From NCBI RefSeq assembly GCF_011397635.1, contig NC_064754.1, positions 29,740,543-29,804,542 of the forward strand: a stretch of DNA of 64,000 nucleotides, read 5' to 3'. How positions within the stretch are numbered: the stretch's first letter is position 1; every line of letters starts with the position of its first letter. The translations under genes and the position numbers were made by a program. The notes beneath the pieces were generated by a model that saw nothing but the letters and a program-made list of their open reading frames with translations, did no database searches and was not told the origin of the DNA. Origin of the DNA: Epinephelus fuscoguttatus. Lineage: Eukaryota; Chordata; Actinopteri; Perciformes; Serranidae. Of the stretch, positions 11,701 to 22,800 are shown in pieces.

Positions 11701-14700
11701 TTTGACACGCTGCCAGACACCAAGCTCCTCACCCACCCAGAGCGCAGGGACAACTCATTGGTGGGTGTCCACTCAGGAAAACATCCTAAAAATAATTTAC
11801 TTGGAAACAATAATTTGGTCAAACTTCATTACCCCAAATCCAGACCATTACGTATCAGTGGTTTTCCTGGTTACACAGTTGAAACACAGATAAACTATGA
11901 GCCCAACTCATCGGCCACCTTGTGATGATCACTTGAATTTGCCTGATAGAAAGCTGCTTTATTTGGACTCAGATCATAGCTTAGATAAAGTGTTGCGTCT
12001 TGTGGGATAAACAGAACTACACATGCATGAATACAATAGTCAAGTGTTCTGTAATCAGAATAAGAGCCCTATCAGAGTAAAGATGCCTCATGTAACCACC
12101 TCAATCAGAAGAAACTGGCCCGATCCGGCCAGATCAGTAGGGATTTTGAATCAGATTAAGAGGGTGGTGTAGACTTCTGATAATCTGTTCAATAGGAACA
12201 GGTATAAAAACACTAAACCCGATAGTGTCTCTGTGGTTGGAGTAAATATAGTCTCTCTGTGCATGTTTGTCCCACATGGAGGTAACCTTAGCTGACGTAG
12301 CTGGTGCATGTGCTGCAACAGCTGTTTCTACAAGCCTCCCTCCGCTGATTTTGACAAATTCATTTGTAAATAAATAACAATATATAGAGCTCTGCTAGAG
12401 TTAGGTTTTTAGGAGAGTGCTCTGACTAATAAATTCTTTGATTTTGAAACAGTAGCCTTATATAACGTTGTTGCTACAGGCTGAAATACTGCTGGATATA
12501 ACACATGTCTAATGTTACCAGTAGCAGCAGCCTGCTCAGGAGACGTTTGGGGAGCTTTGGTAAATTGTATCGTCTACTGATAGTCTGCATGTGAGATGTT
12601 TAGGGAACATCTGTAATTTGTAGCTGCAGAAATTTACCTGGGTTACACTTACCTTACTTAATACTAAATTTTATTAACAGGAAGAACCACTTAGTCTCCC
12701 TTTATACTCTGTTATATTTCTGGCAGAGTAGACGCTTCTCAGTGAGCAAAACCACTTTTCTCAGTTTTTAAAAGTTATATTCTGATTAAATGCTGTGGGG
12801 CATGTATGCACACATCCTATTGGATCACATAGTTAGTGTTTATGTAAACAGTTCATTTGAAATCTCCAATCAGAATGATGTTAATCAGGCTGAAGGACTA
12901 TTGTCCATGTAACTGCACCCAGTGGCTTGTATAAGACATGTAATCTCCCATTATTGACCCTTTCTGCTGCTAAGAGTCCCAACATCTAAATGTTTATTTT
13001 CTTTCTTTCTCTCTCTCTTCTCTTTAGGAGCTAACTCTTGCTGACAGACTTAGACCAAGATCCAAACCACCAAATATAACAGTCACAATAAAGATTGATG
13101 GAGAAAAGAAAGATGAGAGCAATATGGAGAGAAACAGCCCACCACAGCTGTTCAAACAACAAAGTCAAACATTGTTTCACTCCAAAAACAAGAATGGAGA
13201 GGCCGAAGTCGAGGTCTTCAGCTCGGCTTCTCTCGTCAACCTGGTGAAGCTCATGCACCCCTACTGCCTGAAGCTGCATGTGGAGGAGGAGGAGGAGGAG
13301 GGCGATAAGCAAAGGAAGAATCACACAATATTCTCTCAGGAAGAGGTGTGGAAGTATGAGAGACCCAGTGAAGAGAGCGATGAGGAGATAAATGTTGTGT
13401 CTGATGATGAGGTAACTGTGAAAGACACAAAGGAGGAAGATGAAAAGAGAGATAATGACTACCTCTTAAAAAGCGTGCTGCTGAATGGAAGCTCATCCAG
13501 AACGGCACCATCCAAAGAGAAGAAAAGGGTGAGCTTTGGCCCCGTTCAAGTGGCTTCATTTGATGATTCAGCCGAGGAGGGATTGAATGAGAAAAATGGG
13601 CACGCAAGTGAAACTGTGTCGGATCCACTGAACAGCACAAAAACACTTGAACCCAGAACAACTTTCTCTGAAATGAACAGTGACAAGGCAGAGGTTCTGC
13701 CACTCAAAGGTGAGACGAAGGCCAAATCACTCAGCCTCCAACAGTACAGGCAGCTGCGGCAAAAGAGGCGGCCCCTGGTGGAGAAACAGGGGAACTACAC
13801 CACTAAGTGGCCCTCTGTTTCTGAGCCCCCGAAGGAGCTGACTCCCATCTTCTGTTTACAGGGACAAAGGCAAAACAGCTGTGGACCAAAGGCAGCACAC
13901 CATTATCCAGATGGTGGAAGAAGTGGCGCTGATAAGCTCCATAGATCTCAGAGTCACGGTCACAGGACCCATCGCATCTCTTCTCCGCATAAACCTCACT
14001 CCTCAGAGGCCAAACCATCCACTAATCCACAGCGCAGTGCATTAAAGCGCCCAAGGACTGAATCTGAAATCATCTCACCTGCTCGTCTGCAGCCAGACAT
14101 CACAGCTGATCCAAATATCACTGTGCCTGAAAGCAAAAAAAGTCCAGTAAAGAAGCCAGCGCTGCTCAGTAGTGATCCCCCAAATCCTGTCCTCCTCCCC
14201 CTGCCACTGAGACAAACAACATCACCGACCACAGAGCACTCCTCACCAGAGCCCATAGTGGAGTTTCCTAACAGAGCCTCCAGCCCTGACAGCACCAGAC
14301 ACTTTCCAGAAATCCAAAATGAATCCTCAGGCCATCAAAGACAGACCTCCTCCTCAGGGCCAAAGCCTGAGGCGCTGTTAGAAAACCAGGGCTTCACCAC
14401 TCTGCTTCAGGACATTAAAAACAAGCTTACAGAGATAGCCTCAGGTGTCTCCCACAGATCTCCAGCACCGTGCACAACCACAACACAAATCGAATCCTCT
14501 TTGGAGTGCAAGGAAATACACCCCCAAAGATGCACCCCAACAAAAGAGGCCGAGCTGGAACCAAAGACTCCCATGTCCCCAGGTCCAGATACAGTGACAA
14601 CAAATGACTCAGGTAAGCTGGTGAGACAGGGCTGCCTGTGATTTTTGATAAATTGAGTTAAGAGAAATGAACTGCATCGCCTTAAGCTTCATATCTGTCT

Positions 14701-17086
14701 GTTTTTCTACTCCAGGAATTGAAGCACCTGATCTGACCAGCCTGCTGGAACAGTTCGAGGAAACACAAGGTGAGAAACAAGATTTCTTAGGACACTGTAA
14801 TATTGAACACTGATGTGCGGTCTCCTGTAACCTCTTTTTTTATTCTTCCTCCTCCAGCTAAAGAGGAAAGGGTGTGTGAGAACGAGCCGGACCTACAAAC
14901 AGAAGGACACATGGACAGAACTCAGCCTATAGGAACACAAAGAGCCTCTGTGGAAACACTCGAACCTCTAAGCACTTCAGAATCACCTGGGAATCCAAAA
15001 ACCGTCATGAATCTTCAAATGTCAGAGGGTGCAGACATTCCAGAGCCCTTTGGCACTGAAATCATTCTCAGCACTCAACAAGATCTGCCAGCAAGACGTA
15101 AAAATCCTCCATCCAAGGCCATTCAGATAATTGACCCCCGTCCTTTACCGTCCAAGAAGACACACAGTCACCTGTCAGAACTCCCTGCTGCTCTCACCTC
15201 TCCTCACCTGTATTCAGCGGTGTCCTCAGATCACGATTATTGTGGCACCATAGACCGTTCACTATCAGGTGCCGCTCAACAAAACAGAGTCTCTAAACTC
15301 AAGGATGTTGCTAAAACCTCTGAACTGCAGGTGACTAACGATGACTCTGCAGCTGAATGCAAAAAACAGACCTCCACCTGTGAGGTTAGCACCACCATCA
15401 GGGCTGCTGATACCTCTGCAAAGTCTGCGGTGCAGCGTCTCTCAGAGCAACCATGCAGCATGTCCGCAGACAAAGTTCTGTCGCCCTCAGACAGCTCTGC
15501 CACAGAGCAAAACTGCAGTCGTGCAGCAGAAGACAAGACAGCCCCGTGCACTCTCCCCACACCTCCACCCAGTCCTGCCAGAGGGAGGGAGAGGAGAAGG
15601 TATCGGAGAAGATCCCCTCGTTCTGACTCCAGCTCCAGCTCTTCTTCCTCGTCGTCCTCATCGTCCTCCAGCTCTGCCTCTCCCTCTCCAAAAAGACGAA
15701 AGTAATCATCTTGTGTTAGGTTCACCTTCAGCCTTTATCTGTCCTCTTTGTGCATCGCAGCTAATTCTCAGTTTGTCCCTCTTGTAGACACCGCTACAGG
15801 CGTTCAGAGAGCAGCTCGTGTTCATCGTCATCCCGCTCTCCATCCATTTCCCGCTCCCCACGTCGGCGCTACAGGTGGTCCTACTCTCGATCGAGGTGTA
15901 GCAGGTCAAGATCCAGATCCTGGTCCCGGTCTAGGTCACCATCCAGATCCCGATCACCATCCCCGCGTGTTTACCGTAGCCAGTGGGGAGATGTTTACAG
16001 GTCAGTTAATGTTTGAGTTTTCCATGTAGACATTGGAATTTAAGTGTCATTTTTCCATGCACATTTTTTATGAGTGTGATCTAAGTCTCTGTTTTTGTCT
16101 CATCCGAACGCTTCATCCCGATAGCGGCAGAGAGTCCAGGAAGCTCAGGAGAGAGCACGAGATCAGGATACAGAAGCTTAAAGCCATAGTGAGTAAAAAA
16201 TGACTGATATGTTTGTGGTATCTTTTTTTTTTTTTTTGGTTGGTTGAGTAATGAGTGGTGAGTAATTATAAAATCCTCTCATACAGGATGAGCGCAGGGT
16301 GGTGTACGTCGGCCGCATCCGCAAGTCTATGACACACAACGAACTGAGGGAGCGCTTCTCTCAGTTTGGAGAAGTGGAATGTGTGTCGCTTCACTTCAGA
16401 GACAGAGGGTGAGTGTGCACAGTTAAAATGTATGCTTTTTATTATGTTTTTTTTCCCTGTACACTGTTTTTGCACCATTAATGTGCATTCATCATTTTAA
16501 AACCCTGCACCTTTGGTTCCCACAGCGACCACTACGGCTTCGTCACGTTCTACAACATGGATGATGCTTTTGCAGCCATCGATAACGGCAGCAAACTACG
16601 GAAGCCTGACGAGCTGCCGTTTGACATCTGCTTTGGTGGAAGAAGACAGTTCTGTAACTCAGACTACGCTGACCTAGGTGAGACTCAAAACCAAAAACAA
16701 AGTCAAGTACAGCACTGCAGTGATGGCAAACAATTTCCTTTGCTTAACTATGTATGTTGTAAAACTTCAGTTAGTCACTGTTGTTTTTGCAAGCTGCGCC
16801 ATAGAAACCACAATATAATGTTCCTGGTAGAATTTGAATTAATTGATTCGGTCATTATCCTAATGTCCATCCAGATGTTCCACAAATTTGAAACAGATTT
16901 CCAGAAAAGCACCAAAAGAAGACGTATTTTTGAATGTGGAAGTCATTGAACAAACTGAGCATATAAATGTCTCTCTCTCCCTCAGACGCAAACAGAGATG
17001 CAGAGCCGTCTCCTGCCAAGAGCAAGTTTGAGGACCTTGACTTTGATTCGCTGCTGAAACAGGCCCAGAGAGGATTAAAGAGGTAG
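8745..17086 (+). CDS. pprc1: PGC-1-related coactivator PRC
   Basis: Transcriptional coactivator of the PGC-1 family that works with NRF-1 and other nuclear factors to drive respiratory-chain genes. Eleven exons join in frame: 8745-8840, 11378-11482, 11602-11760, 13028-14612, 14716-14769, 14858-15701, 15788-16000, 16125-16188, 16287-16408, 16526-16677 and 16986-17086. They give about 1164 residues against roughly 1660 in human. Visible parts: an acidic N-terminus with ALTEMLD and LSPFDTLPD; MHPYCL; the SLSLQQYRQLRQKRR block; an LTSLL nuclear-receptor box (14733-14747); a DHDY host-cell-factor-binding motif (15229-15240, residue ~791); a poly-Ser then Arg/Ser-rich tract; and an RRM (residues ~1041-1124) with VVYVGR and YGFVTF. 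It ends in DLDFDSLLKQAQ, typical of the family. The long proline-rich middle of mammalian PRC is missing. A second in-frame ATG lies five codons after the first. Confidence 0.93.
9745..9965 (+). repeat. Dispersed teleost repeat, forward copy
   Basis: Lies in PPRC1 intron 1. It contains TTTATAAAGCCCAGTATCAC, CCTCAGAGGGCTTTACAGCA and CATCCCTCTGTCCTTAGGAC, matching the reverse copy at 4462-4605. The short open frame across it is incidental. Confidence 0.75.
10280..11042. repeat. AT-rich interspersed repeat remnants
   Basis: PPRC1 intron 1 sequence rich in CAATATTATTGCGATT- and GTTGCGATATT-like phrases, which recur in degenerate DNA-transposon copies of teleosts. It ends near ACCACTGCAGCCCTA, which resembles a hAT-type terminal sequence in reverse. 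I could not find the matching left end, so the boundaries are approximate. Confidence 0.4.
12015..12930. mobile_element. Possible non-autonomous DNA element in PPRC1 intron 3
   Basis: Both edges carry related inverted phrases: ACATG followed by ACAATAGTC on the left, and its complement GACTATTGTCCATGT-like sequence on the right. Both sides also hold ATCAGA-containing inverted blocks. There is no coding sequence. The terminal repeats are imperfect and no target duplication was found, so this is tentative. Confidence 0.4.
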
Positions 17087-17370
17087 CAGAGCTGTGTGGG
17101 AGGACAAGAGCACCAAGCTGGATGTGGCAAAGATGAAAAGAACATATTTTCATGAACCTCAGAGCGTTATGCTCCGACTTTATGTAGCAAACTTTTATAT
17201 GTTAGCAGTTTTTACATGTTTTGACTCTAATATGCATGCAGTTTCTGATGTGTACAGTTAATACGTACAGATATGTAGCACTGTTCAATTTGATAACACG
17301 TTCAGTGGAAACCACTTCACAATGTTTGTTTCATTCCACAAAAATGATTTTGTATATTTGTATATAACAA

Positions 17371-17376
17371 AATAAA
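17371..17376 (+). terminator. PPRC1 poly(A) signal
   Basis: AATAAA lies 285 bases after the PPRC1 stop codon and is followed by a T-rich stretch. It is the first canonical signal downstream. Confidence 0.75.
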
Positions 17377-17522
17377 GGCACTTATTTGTGATTCCTAAAG
17401 AACTTATTTGGTTTATTTTGAATCCAAAGAACTATACATGTAAACCATACCAGTGAGCCAACACGCACAGTACCATGTAGTCAAACTGTGGACTGCCACA
17501 GCACAAGGCAGTCTACAGCTTA

Positions 17523-17930
17523 CCTGATTTCTCAGTAGTGATTACTGACCCTGAATTCTGTCTCTCCTTTAACCTCTGTATCTTGCTGGTGTCCTTGTGT
17601 TTCACTTTCTTATTCCTGTGGTTTTGCTGGCTTGCAATCTCAAAACATCCCTTCAATTTGTTCTGCAGGCCCCTCATCTTAACGTCAGTATCATACTCTT
17701 CTTAAAAATCTAAACTGTTTACACATAAGCTCAAAGTCTTCGTAGCTTGTTTTTATCTGCCATCCTCAGATCCTCAGCAGCCTCTTTATCGTCCCTTGTG
17801 GAGTCAGCAGCGTCGTTAACACTCACATCAAGTGCGTTTGGAAGCTTGAAGACAGCTCCGTCACAAATCAAAGCAGTGACATCAAATGTGGATTGAACTT
17901 GGATGTATCTAACATCTAACGTTTTCTGCC
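17523..17930 (-). pseudogene. Coding-like remnant of unknown origin
   Basis: Read on the minus strand, this stretch follows an acceptor-like GCGGCAG and ends at a donor-like AAATCAG/GTAAG. Between them are long frames with protein-like composition, including ICDGAVFKLP, DDKEAAEDLRMADKN and a lysine-rich block with KVKHKDTSKIQRLKERQ. It cannot be read in a single frame, so it looks like a decayed gene or remnant exons of one. The basic, helical composition suggests a nuclear protein, but I do not recognise the family. It lies between two forward genes. Confidence 0.4.
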
Positions 17931-18242
17931 GCAGATAACTTTGTTAGGTCATGCTTTAATTCCTCTGCTCTTTAAATAGACCTTTCTCATGGCAGACATC
18001 ATAAATGATCAAACACGGGTGTAACCAGTTACATTAATTAAACATGTACTCTAATTAAGCTCCACTTCAGGCCCTTGTTAGGTCCCCACTGTCACATTGT
18101 CATGGCTTTCTAGAGCCATCATTAATGATGCTATTACAGAGGAAGATTTCAGGGAGGACGCAGGGGACATGTCCACCTCAATATCTGCCCCCCACCCCCA
18201 ATAAAAACATGAAAATGGTAGAGCACTTTAAACTTGACAAAA

Positions 18243-18335
18243 CTACACCATAAATTGATGTAGAAAAGCCATAAAAGGTGCATAAAGATAAACCAGAATG
18301 AAGGAAATCCTGTGTTTGATGCTCAAACCCCCCAT
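18243..18335 (+). repeat. Dispersed repeat, copy B
   Basis: Diverged partner of 4062-4165 in the same orientation, sharing ACCATAAATTGATG-AGAAAAG, GTGCATAAA and GTGTTTGATGCTCAAA. It is preceded by a GGGGACATGTCC tract. Confidence 0.6.
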
Positions 18336-19470
18336 TTCATGTGTGTCCTTGCCAAACCTACAGCGTTGTTGGCTGCACCTGTGCTTTTCCTGTAATGACA
18401 TGTTAAAATGTCTTCACATCCACACCCAACCTTCCACATTCCCTGAGCTCAATTTACAAACATCATTACTTTTTTGAGTGTTGCTGAGTCATCATTGTGC
18501 TTACTCACTTTCTTGGCTCCATCTTCAGATGTACAAAGTATTTATCCACTGGGGCTTCTGACTGGGAGCCACTTGATCATGTTAGTATGATTTTAACAAT
18601 AACAGTGACAACAGTGACCTTTGAGAGGTGAGAGGTTCAAGATAAACCAGTATGCCGCCTTACAATTAAGTACGGTGGTCGTTTAAGGTCCCCGTCCACT
18701 CAAAAATGTGTTTGGATTATTATTACTCACTCAGATGTTTGAGCTTCACTGTTCAGGATGATCTTTGTGCAGAATTTTTTTTTAAACGTTTGTGACGTCT
18801 GCTGGAGGAAAGTTTCTTTGTGCATACCTTTATTCTCAGTTAAAGACATGTATGTGCAAGCATGGTTTTGTGACTACACAACTAATTTAGTTTGGAGCTA
18901 ATAATGGTCCAATATCCAAGTTTATACTTGAAGCTGCATACACACTAAGGAGGGACCTTCCAGTGAAACAGGAGACACCTTGTATCTATTAGAAATGAAC
19001 ATTTGCCTGTCCATAGATTTTGGAAACATCCCATTGACGGAGAAGGAGTACTGAGGAGCAGTTGTGTGTAATATTTTGTAATATTTTTCTTACCAGGCAA
19101 TTCTTGTGGAAAAAACACACACACATATACACACACATATAAAAGATAATTACATGCAGTATTTTATAAGCATGTCTATAAACACTTGGAGGGGATATTT
19201 AAGCTGATAATACACAGATTTCACATTCATTCATCTGGAAGTGTTAGGCACCATTGCACTAGAAAATTTTGCATAGCATGGATTCAGTTCAGTTCAGATG
19301 TAATGCCATTAACAGTGGTGCAGCCCGATAGTTTAGCACGTGTGAATGCAAAGACTTGAGATTTACTTGGCACTTGCAAAATCATGAGTTGTTCCCACGT
19401 CTCTGCAGAACTATGATGAAAGAAATCCAAAGTGATTGTTATTTGAGTGCTCCTTTCCTGTTTTCAGGTG

Positions 19471-19725
19471 TGCTACTGTCCCTTTAAGACACGGGTACAC
19501 TGTCCCTTTAAGACGTTGAGCCGTTGGTCAGACACGTTGACGTTCAGTCAACAGTGAGCACGCGCCTGCCTGCCTGTTTCTGAGCTGAACTTCAGTCATC
19601 ACAAAATAAGAGCTGGTTTTTATTCGCCCACAGTTTTTATTACAACCTCAGACTTTAGACCATGTTAGCATCTTGCTGCGCGATGCTTCCGGTGCGTAAC
19701 TCCGACCGGTCTGCGCAGGCGTGAG
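19471..19725 (+). promoter_or_regulatory. OGA promoter region
   Basis: A 16-base direct repeat, ACTGTCCCTTTAAGAC, occurs at 19475-19490 and again at 19499-19514, a spacing of 24. Further down, TGCGCAGGCG at 19712-19721 is one mismatch from the NRF-1 core (GCGCAYGCG). Both lie 150-400 bases upstream of the start codon. The binding factors are inferred; only the motifs are seen. An NRF-1 site would be notable because the upstream neighbour PPRC1 is an NRF-1 coactivator. Confidence 0.4.
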
Positions 19726-19874
19726 AGGACGGTTCAATAAAAGTCAATCAAAGTAAAGACTGGCATAAAAATCTATGACAGCGCTGTCAGGGGAGCTTGT
19801 GAGTGAGCATTAGTAAACAGGAGGAAGAGACCGAGAGACACACGACAACTCAACACTAAACTAAACACTAAACC

Positions 19875-22800
19875 ATGTCAAAGCCGGGCAGTACCGGGGG
19901 GCGACCCCACACTGGTAACAAGCGATTCATCAGTGGAGTCGTGGAAGGTGAGCAGACTGGGAGCAGGGGCCCAAACCGGTCCACCACACCCCAGTGTTGG
20001 GCAGGTTGGAGTACAGCACCTCAAACAAGATGCAAACTAGCTAGCAGGATGAAGTTAGATTTATTTTGATATCATTCATGTATTGATCGCTTCTGGTAAG
20101 GAGACACATTTGGTGCATAACTTGACCTTTGCTTGATGCAGGTTTTTATGGGCGACCATGGACTATGGAGCAGAGAACAGAGCTGTTCAAAAGGTATGTG
20201 GCTCCTGCTGTGAGTGAATGAAACAGGAGAATGAATACACTTAAAAAAAATACCAGTCACATGAAAGCAGAGCCTGTCCTAAAAATGGTATTTGCTTCAT
20301 ATTGAGTGTTGCCCTGTGCTGCTGTTTATTAGATATCCACCTTTAGTTGAGGACACTTGAAAGACTGCCAACACTGGACCATTAATATTTAACATTATTG
20401 TTATATTTGTTGTCTCCCTTCTAACACACAGAATGATCCATTGTACTCAATCATTTCTCACCATTTCCAAACTAACTTAATATTTGATGTAATTGTTGAC
20501 TGCTGGTGTTGGGTTCCACAGGGAGCAGAAATGGGGTCTGAACACGTACCTGTACGCCCCCAAGGATGACTACAAACACAGGATGTACTGGAGGGACCTG
20601 TACACTGCTGAGGAGGCAGGTGAGTTTCACGCCTTCACATGCTCCCCGTGTTCACTGAATAAAACCCCAAATTTCACCCGACTCTTGGACCTGGAGGATG
20701 GCCTGAGATCACCTAGTAACTAGAAATGAATAAAACTGTAAGATAGACTCTGAGCAGACAATGAAACTCCTTCCTTTTTCTTTTTTTAATTTAAATTAAA
20801 TGATGTGACAGATCTGACAATACTACTCAGGTATCAATATTTTCACCCATCTCATCAGGGATAGCTTTCATCTACCTCATGCATTCATATCCAATGAAGT
20901 ATCTTGTCTGCGCGCACTTGTATCGAGACAGATGCAAAATTAAATAGCTTTGTTTTGGTGCAACAACTTCCTAATTGTGTACAATGGATTCAATAAGTTT
21001 AGATTAAATTTCATTCCCACCTCTGAATTTCAAAAATATCCTTCATACTTTATTGGTGGCATTCATAAGGCATACATAAAACACTAATGGACACTAATGT
21101 TCCGGAAAGATTAAAACAGTTTCTGAAACTAAAAATAACCTTAACTGGACCTGTATTCACATCATGGAGTGCATGTTGGCATCATGATCCTAATTCACAA
21201 ACTAATGTTGTCAAAAATATAAATTTTTCGAAACATGTTGCTGCGTTTTCTTGCCTCTTTTTATTGTGAATGCCTAACAAACGTCATGCTATAGCTTATT
21301 TATATGTATCTTTTTATATATATATATAAAAATGTAAAATTATATGCCCTCACTGTCAGTTTTTTCCCCATGGTACTGAAAATGCTATCGATTTTTCCAA
21401 TTCAATTTAATTCCAGGATTGTGACAACACAAATGCAAACTGAACCAAAAACAATAACACACACCTACAAACTCAAACAAAGGATGTGGTCATTTCTAAA
21501 CTGTAGTTATCAGCTTTTCTCATTTTATGTCAGTGTCATACCAAAGTCCCACTCTGAGTCATCATTATCTCCTCAGAGACATTGTGTAATTGCTCAGTTT
21601 GGAGCCTCTCCTTTGTTAATTAGGTGCATCTTATCAATAATGTTACTGAAGGGCAGTGACAATTTATCATGTCTTAATGACTCCAAGTGTGTATCAAAAC
21701 ATACACTCTCAGTGGACTTTGGGCCGTCACTTTCCCTTTGCAAATATTCAAGGCGTATTAATGTTGGATGTGGGGTGAACAGAACAGCTGATTTAAATTT
21801 ATTGTGGTGTTTTTGATGATCACAGACTTGAGAATCTACTCTTGGGTAGCCCACAAATGTCCTTATCGGTTGAGACTTATAGATTGGTTGGCATTGCTCA
21901 AATCTAATACTCCAAACTGGGAACCAGTGCATCATTTACTTCCCCTTAAAAACAGCATTCATTTAAAATATTCCCTTAACTAAGAGAACAGTATATTTAA
22001 TTTATTACCTCTTATCATTTCCCCAGAACAACTCATCGCCCTGATATCAGCAGCTAAACAGCACAACGTAGAGTTCATCTACGCGATCTCTCCCGGCCTG
22101 GACATTACTTTCTCCAACCCCAAAGAGGCTGCCGCCCTGAAGAGGAAACTGGATCAGGTTAGGACTTTGTGTGCAGAGATGAAAGGTGGGTGCATGAGAG
22201 ATAATTTAATCTCAGCTATATCTAGCTTCATGGCTCTCTGAGGGTTTGATATGGTCACCACATTACTTTATATGAAACATGAAGCAGTAAATTAGAAGTG
22301 TTTGATACACTGTGAGATCAAGGGGCAACTGATGGCACGGATACTGATGCAGGAAGTAGGTTTAATTACTGGTAGAATAACTTTATAAGCCTAAACGAAA
22401 ATTTGCTTTGACAGTTCACCTGTTGTGAAACAATCTAGATTGATTAAAAAGCACCACAGGTAACAGGAAAGATGTGTATTTTTGCTTTGGGATGAACTGT
22501 CCCTTTTAGATCTCCAAACCCAAAGCTGTCCTGTCTCTCCCTCAGGTGAAGCAGTTTGGCTGCAGGTCCTTCTCTTTACTGTTTGATGACATTGAGACTG
22601 AGATGTGTCCAGCTGATAAGCAGGCCTTCAGCTCCTTCGCCCACGCTCAGGTGGCCATCACTAACGCGGTGTACCAGCACCTGGGAGACCCTGAGTACTT
22701 CCTCTTCTGTCCTACAGGTCAGGCAGTGGGGTTGGCCAACACTGTGGCTAAATGAACGAGCACAATGCGGTTTGTTTTGTAAAATGTCTCAAATATTATT

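Larger units (their letters stand above)
17400..19470. other. PPRC1-OGA intergenic stretch
   Basis: Two kilobases between the PPRC1 poly(A) signal and the OGA promoter. It contains a coding-like stretch on the minus strand at 17523-17930 and a dispersed repeat copy at 18243-18335, both listed separately. The rest is unremarkable AT-rich DNA. Confidence 0.6.

Noticed and set aside
13251-13703. 150-codon minus-strand frame
   Set aside because: Antisense of PPRC1 exon 4, with composition explained by the sense codons.
15276-15725. 149-codon minus-strand frame, acidic
   Set aside because: Shadow of the Ser/Arg-rich PPRC1 exon 6; no splice or homology support.
21304-21816. 170-codon frame in OGA intron 3
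   Set aside because: No recognised motif, AT-rich, overlapped by an opposing frame; not enough to call a gene or a named element.
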